Assembly: GCA_964352625.1 (NCBI GenBank)
Contig: CAYGSD010000028.1
Location: forward strand, 1 to 15,407
Origin: JAAEPI01 sp964352625
Lineage (GTDB): Bacteria; Bacteroidota; Bacteroidia; Cytophagales; Cyclobacteriaceae
Direction of reading: 5' to 3'
Length of the DNA: 15,407 nucleotides
Shown: positions 12,477-15,407 of the stretch, in pieces
Numbering within the stretch: the stretch's first letter is position 1
How the letters are laid out: the number at the start of each line of letters is the position of its first letter
Translations under genes and position numbers: made by a program
The notes under the pieces: generated by a model
Told to the model about the DNA's origin: nothing
Databases searched by the model: none
The model's input: the letters and a program-made list of their open reading frames with translations, nothing else

Positions 12477-13370
12477 ATGCCAGACATACAAATCACAAAG
12501 CGGCACTCTTTCACTGGCCACACCAGCGGAATTTTTGACCTTCAAGCAATCAATGACCATCAGTTCCTATCCGCAGGTGGCGATGGACAGATTGTAATGT
12601 GGGATATCAAGAATCCAAAGGATGGCCAGGTCATCGCCAAAGTCAATTCCACCGTCTATTCTATTTTGGTAGATGAGGATCACCTTTTAGTAGGCGAAAA
12701 TTCGAGAGCCATTCATCTGGTCAGGCTTTCGGACAAAAAGCCGATCCGGTCCATGGAAATCAAATCACCCATTTTTGCGATTGAGCGAATTGGTGATTCG
12801 TACTATGTTGGGACGGGCGCAGGTGAACTTTTCATTTTCGACCTTGAACTGAACCTGGAGAAAAAAGTACGCCTGGCTCCAAAAAGTCTTCGTTCTATCT
12901 CAGCGAACGACACAGACATTGCGCTAGCGTACAGTGACAATGTGATTCGAATAATTGACAGAAAAACTTTGGCACCAAAGTATGAAGCCAAAGGACATTC
13001 TCTGTCCGTTTTCTCGGCAAAATACCACCCCAAAACCCATCAGCTTATAAGTACGGGGCGAGATGCAATGATCAAAGTATGGGACACGTTTAATCATTAC
13101 GAAGAGGTCAAAAGCATTCCTGCGCATATGTATGCCTCCAATAAGCTAACATTCAGAGAATCTGGTAATTATTTCGCCACTGGCAGCATGGACAAGACCA
13201 TAAAAATCTGGGATGCTACTACCTTTGCATTACTCAAGGTCATTGACAAAGCGCGGCACGACGGACACACAAATTCTGTCAATAGTTTGCTCTGGATGGA
13301 ATATGACAACTTGTTAGTAACTTGTAGCGACGATAGAAGCATCGCCGTTTGGGACATAAAATTTGATTAG
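12477..13370 (+). CDS. WD40-repeat beta-propeller protein
   Basis: The ATG at 12477 gives 297 residues; an upstream GTG at 12444 would add 11 residues and overlap the divergent PPTase start, so the ATG is preferred. Seven blades are visible, with clear WD-type endings at GGDGQIVMWDIK, GRDAMIKVWDTF, GSMDKTIKIWDAT and SDDRSIAVWDIK. Three or four degenerate blades lie between them (ENSRAIHLVRL, TGAGELFIFDL, YSDNVIRIIDR). The last strand, ending IKFD, would close the ring by velcro with the N-terminal strand. There is no signal peptide, so it is a cytoplasmic scaffold and probably binds proteins. The divA-like gene begins 3 bases downstream, which makes it a good candidate partner. Nothing else shows its client. 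Confidence 0.88.
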   Translation: MPDIQITKRHSFTGHTSGIFDLQAINDHQFLSAGGDGQIVMWDIKNPKDGQVIAKVNSTVYSILVDEDHLLVGENSRAIHLVRLSDKKPIRSMEIKSPIFAIERIGDSYYVGTGAGELFIFDLELNLEKKVRLAPKSLRSISANDTDIALAYSDNVIRIIDRKTLAPKYEAKGHSLSVFSAKYHPKTHQLISTGRDAMIKVWDTFNHYEEVKSIPAHMYASNKLTFRESGNYFATGSMDKTIKIWDATTFALLKVIDKARHDGHTNSVNSLLWMEYDNLLVTCSDDRSIAVWDIKFD

Positions 13371-13373
13371 ACG

Positions 13374-14240
13374 ATGAAGATCACTCCACTGGAGATTCGG
13401 CAGAAGGATTTTGAAAAAAAGCTAAGAGGATACGACAAAGACGAAGTTCAGGCCTTCCTTCAATCCCTATCCAATGAGTGGGAACGGATGCTCGACTCTG
13501 AGAAAGAACTCCGCATCAAACTACAGCAAGCAGAGAAAGAAGTGCAGAAGCTCCGCGAGGTAGAATCTTCTCTGTACAAAACACTGAAAACCGCTGAAGA
13601 CACAGGCACCAATCTGGTGAATCAGGCTAATAAGGCTGCCGACCTTCATATGAAGGAAACGCAGATGAAAGCGGAAGCCATGCTCAGTGAATCAAAAAAC
13701 AAAGCCAAGGCTATCATAGAGCAAGCAGAGCAGGAAGCCAAGGACATCATCAATGAGGTGCAGGAGGGGGTTAAGGAACTGGAGCAAAACCACCGAATCA
13801 TTGAGTCTCACCGAGACAGCCTGATCAAGGATTTGATGATACTCGCTTCGGATCTTGTGGAGCGCGTAGAAAAAACCGATAAACAAAAAGGAGACTTCAA
13901 GCTTCAGGATCAGATCAAGCGGGTTCGTGACTTGGCGAGAAAGTCAGAAGATAAAATCAATGCGGAACACTTGGAGGTAGAGTCCAAGCCGCTGGCGCAC
14001 ATCTCCGTGGAGAAAATCCAACAGGAAGTGGCCGAGCAAAAAGCCAAGGAACTGAAGGAAGAACCTAAAAAAGAAGAACCTAAAGAAGAACCGAAACAGG
14101 AAGCCCCGAAACCAGAACCTACACCGGAAGCAACACCCGAACCTGCTCCTGAGCCAGAGAAAAAAGAAACCGTGGCTCGTGCAAGCTCCAAATCTGCTGC
14201 TAGCACCGGGGGGTCATTCTTCGACGAACTAGACGACTAA
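13374..14240 (+). CDS. DivIVA-domain coiled-coil protein
   Basis: The 288-residue protein begins with the DivIVA membrane-binding domain: MKITPLEIRQKDFEKKLRGY then DKDEVQAFL (1-29), including Arg18 of the RGYDxDEV motif. The Phe17 of the Bacillus protein is Leu here. A coiled coil follows through about residue 170, then a charged linker with a Pro/Glu-rich EEPK-type repeat (about 227-265), and a short tail ending GGSFFDELDD. In Gram-positive bacteria DivIVA senses negative membrane curvature at poles and septa and recruits partners. In Bacteroidota its role is less studied. The ATG is 3 bases after the WD40 stop and its own stop is 3 bases before folB, so the three are almost certainly one transcript. 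The acidic/basic low-complexity linker is likely disordered. The terminal motif looks like a protein-binding tail. Confidence 0.9.
   Translation: MKITPLEIRQKDFEKKLRGYDKDEVQAFLQSLSNEWERMLDSEKELRIKLQQAEKEVQKLREVESSLYKTLKTAEDTGTNLVNQANKAADLHMKETQMKAEAMLSESKNKAKAIIEQAEQEAKDIINEVQEGVKELEQNHRIIESHRDSLIKDLMILASDLVERVEKTDKQKGDFKLQDQIKRVRDLARKSEDKINAEHLEVESKPLAHISVEKIQQEVAEQKAKELKEEPKKEEPKEEPKQEAPKPEPTPEATPEPAPEPEKKETVARASSKSAASTGGSFFDELDD
14055..14165. repeat. In-frame low-complexity repeat coding EEPK/PEP stretches
   Basis: Degenerate 9-12-base units such as gaagaacctaaa recur and encode the disordered Pro/Glu/Lys linker of the DivIVA protein. It is a plausible site of length variation between strains. 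Confidence 0.5.
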
Positions 14241-14243
14241 ATC

Positions 14244-14597
14244 ATGAATGGAGAAGTTGCGCTCACAGGGATGGAGTTTTATGCTCGCCACGGCTACTAC
14301 GAGGAGGAGCGTAAGATTGGCAACAAGTACACCGTCGATATTTTCATGACGCTCGACATGACCAATGCGGTGGAAGCCGACAAACTAGAAGGCACAGTCG
14401 ATTACGAGAAAGTCTATGAAATCATCGCGGATGTGATGAACGTGGACACGAACTTACTAGAGCACCTCGCCGGAAAAGTCATCAAAAAAGTGAAATCCAC
14501 TTTTCAGTCTGTGGAAGCCGTGAAGGTGAAAGTGAGCAAACACAACCCCCCAATCAAAGGGCTTTGCAAAATGGCAACTGTGACGCTGGAGGGGTAA
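14244..14597 (+). CDS. folB: Dihydroneopterin aldolase
   Basis: A 117-residue enzyme that converts 7,8-dihydroneopterin to 6-hydroxymethyl-7,8-dihydropterin plus glycolaldehyde in folate synthesis. Family marks are FYARHGYYEEERKIG (12-26, with Glu22), TVDYEKVYEII (51-61, with Tyr54) and KVSKHNPPIKG (96-106, with Lys99), matching the pterin-binding Glu, the active-site Tyr and the catalytic Lys of characterised aldolases. The length is normal. The start ATG is 3 bases after the DivIVA stop. Other folate genes are not in the window. FolB is usually near folK or folP, so its pairing with DivIVA and WD40 genes is unexpected, and it may be just a passenger in the operon. Confidence 0.95.
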   Translation: MNGEVALTGMEFYARHGYYEEERKIGNKYTVDIFMTLDMTNAVEADKLEGTVDYEKVYEIIADVMNVDTNLLEHLAGKVIKKVKSTFQSVEAVKVKVSKHNPPIKGLCKMATVTLEG

Positions 14598-14860
14598 GCT
14601 TAATAAAAGACCTTGATTTGAATATTTTCAGAGTTTCCGCGGTTATTTCATTTCTCATCATAATCCTGACCGGACTTATTTCGGCAATTCAATTGCCTGG
14701 AATTTGGGAAATAACATTTTATCTCCATGTAATTCCATTTGGCATCTCCTTTTTCGGTGACAGTTTTTTAATCTCAATCTTCTATTATCTGCTCTTATGG
14801 GTATTTCTCACCTTGATGATAGCTATTCCCTGGAAATTCTTTTCAAAAAGAAAAGATTAA
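14564..14860 (+). CDS. Small two-TM membrane protein, start uncertain
   Basis: An open frame with two strongly hydrophobic helices, about residues 24-43 (VSAVISFLIIILTGLISAIQ) and 69-90 (LISIFYYLLLWVFLTLMIAI), ending in a basic tail WKFFSKRKD. The only ATG in the useful part of the frame is at 14564, inside folB, which adds an unlikely MQNGNCDAGG leader. A non-ATG start after the folB stop, for example TTG at 14618, would give 80 residues. GGAGGGG (14588-14594) at the end of folB might aid reinitiation. No family is recognised. The high hydrophobicity and intact frame are the case for it being real; the missing start is the case against. The terminator at 14897-14918 closes it. Confidence 0.5.
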   Translation: MQNGNCDAGGVSLIKDLDLNIFRVSAVISFLIIILTGLISAIQLPGIWEITFYLHVIPFGISFFGDSFLISIFYYLLLWVFLTLMIAIPWKFFSKRKD

Positions 14861-14890
14861 ACACCCCACTAGTCCAAGCATGTGAATAAG

Positions 14891-14925
14891 AAAACTGGCG
14901 CAAGTGTCCACTTGTGCCTTTATAT
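14891..14925. terminator. Terminator hairpin between convergent genes, probably bidirectional
   Basis: GGCGCAAGT (14897-14905) and ACTTGTGCC (14910-14918) pair over 9 bp with one G-T wobble around a GTCC loop. On the plus strand TTTATATTATTC follows; on the minus strand AGTTTTCTTATTC follows. It would end the WD40-DivIVA-FolB transcript and the IscA-like transcript. Confidence 0.7.
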
Positions 14926-14936
14926 TATTCATCATG

Positions 14937-15227
14937 CTAAACATCTTGAACAAACGCAAACCCTCTTCCATCCGCCTCATCGTAGAATTCGATCTTCTTC
15001 CCTACCAGGAACATCGTTTCCTGCTTTCGCACCAAGACTTGCACATCCTCCACGAAGTATTCTATGTCATCCTCTTTTTTCTTATCAAACCCAAGCTTGA
15101 AGGCCACTCCACAGCCCCCACCCTTCACGCCAAGGCGCAAACCATAGCCCTCAGGTATGCCCTTATTTTCAAGAATATTCTTAATCTCCTTGAGTGCGGC
15201 TGGCGTTATGGATACTGGCTCGAACAT
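14937..15227 (-). CDS. HesB/IscA-like protein without the C-terminal CxC tail
   Basis: The ATG at 15225-15227 gives 96 residues beginning MFEPVSITPAALKEIKNILE, the usual A-type carrier start; an upstream TTG at 15251 would add eight residues of unconserved sequence. The first cysteine motif is present as GGGCG (Cys39 in VKGGGCGVAFKL). The protein stops at GRGFAFVQDV, so the C-terminal CGCG-type motif that supplies two of the three cluster ligands in IscA/ErpA/SufA is missing rather than substituted. No cysteine pair is encoded in any frame just past the stop, which argues against a recent frameshift. It may be a bona fide tailless HesB variant, as I recall in some Bacteroidota, with a different or no cluster. 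The neighbourhood has no suf/isc genes. Confidence 0.78.
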   Translation of the reverse strand: MFEPVSITPAALKEIKNILENKGIPEGYGLRLGVKGGGCGVAFKLGFDKKKEDDIEYFVEDVQVLVRKQETMFLVGKKIEFYDEADGRGFAFVQDV

Positions 15228-15276
15228 CTGCGCAAAGAAACAACAAGCCAAGCGGCAAAAAATATCCCTGATAAGC

Positions 15277-15284
15277 TATTTTTG
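15277..15284 (+). promoter_or_regulatory. Possible -7 box for the gene at 15310
   Basis: TATTTTTG matches TAnnTTTG exactly and lies 25 bases before the ATG at 15310. No good TTG is found 18-20 bases upstream, so it is a partial match only. Confidence 0.35.
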
Positions 15285-15309
15285 AATTCGCGAAACGCAA
15301 ACTCAACTA

Positions 15310-15407
15310 ATGGAAGTTTTCTTAGACTTATTAAAAATTACAATCCCGTCCGTCATCATTGCCTATTTGGCTTACATACTCGTGCGCTCCTTTCTTCAGA
15401 GCAAGCT
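15310..15407 (+). CDS. Membrane-anchored protein, N-terminal part (runs off the right edge)
   Basis: From the ATG at 15310 the frame is open to the window end and gives 32 full codons: MEVFLDLLKITIPSVIIAYL followed by AYILVRSFLQSK. This is one N-terminal membrane helix (about 9-26) followed by a basic stretch, so the rest probably lies in the cytoplasm. The form resembles the N-terminus of conserved Bacteroidota proteins of unknown function, but too little is present for a family call. It is divergent from the IscA-like gene across 82 bases. Confidence 0.65.
   Translation, partial: MEVFLDLLKITIPSVIIAYLAYILVRSFLQSK

Noticed and set aside
14055..14165. CRISPR-like or tandem DNA repeat
   Set aside because: The units are short, in frame and encode a Pro/Glu/Lys linker of the DivIVA protein. 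There are no spacers.
14882..15100. Open frame of 72 codons on the plus strand opposite the IscA-like gene
   Set aside because: It runs antisense through a conserved HesB/IscA coding region and across the terminator hairpin. Its His/Pro/Ser-rich composition looks like a reading of the wrong strand.

Overview
The window looks like chromosomal DNA from a marine or environmental Bacteroidota bacterium, most likely of the Cytophagales type. The evidence is a DUF5686/carboxypeptidase-regulatory-like outer-membrane protein, a DUF4407 protein, several signal-peptide TPR proteins, a tRNA gene without an encoded CCA end, weak or absent Shine-Dalgarno sequences, and promoter-like sites of the Bacteroidota form TTG-N18/19-TAnnTTTG. 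No phage, transposase, CRISPR or defence gene was seen. Most of the content is housekeeping or cell-envelope.

Layout. 1-224 (-) is the N-terminus of a twin-arginine-exported sulfite-oxidase-type molybdoenzyme behind a good promoter. 345-1178 (-) is a lipoprotein whose motifs resemble M14 carboxypeptidases/deacylases. 1317-2489 (+) is a DUF4407 membrane/coiled-coil protein with a GAAACC/GGTTTC dyad at each end. 2526-2985 (-) is a small gene of unknown function that appears frameshifted. 2986-3433 is non-coding: tRNA-Lys(UUU) on the minus strand with its promoter, three successive minus-strand terminators, and a duplicated tRNA 3' end. 3434-4144 (+) is a TPR-membrane-SH3 protein (BatE-like architecture), running convergently into an SDR oxidoreductase (4146-4952, -). 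5034-7514 (+) is the DUF5686 outer-membrane protein, overlapping the 3' end of a secreted TPR protein (7511-8806, -) by four bases.

8899-9923 (+) is a translationally coupled pair, a MarC-family membrane protein and RNase HI. It ends in a GGGATTA-like repeat that faces a TACTTTC-like repeat at the end of the opposing operon. 9978-12450 (-) is a tight operon: 4'-phosphopantetheinyl transferase, FkbM-like methyltransferase, GT4 glycosyltransferase. Divergent from it, 12477-14597 (+) is a second tight operon: WD40 propeller, DivIVA-domain coiled-coil protein, dihydroneopterin aldolase (FolB). It is probably followed by a small two-TM protein and ends at a hairpin near 14897-14918. 14937-15227 (-) is a HesB/IscA-like protein without the C-terminal CxC tail. 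15310-15407 (+) is the start of a membrane-anchored protein.

The most distinctive observations are the tRNA-Lys 3'-end duplication with stacked terminators, the frameshifted gene beside it, the WD40-DivIVA-FolB operon divergent from the PPTase-methyltransferase-glycosyltransferase operon, the M14-like lipoprotein, and the tailless IscA homologue. I found no convincing new multi-gene system. The two divergent operons at 9978-14597 are the best candidates for an undescribed functional association.
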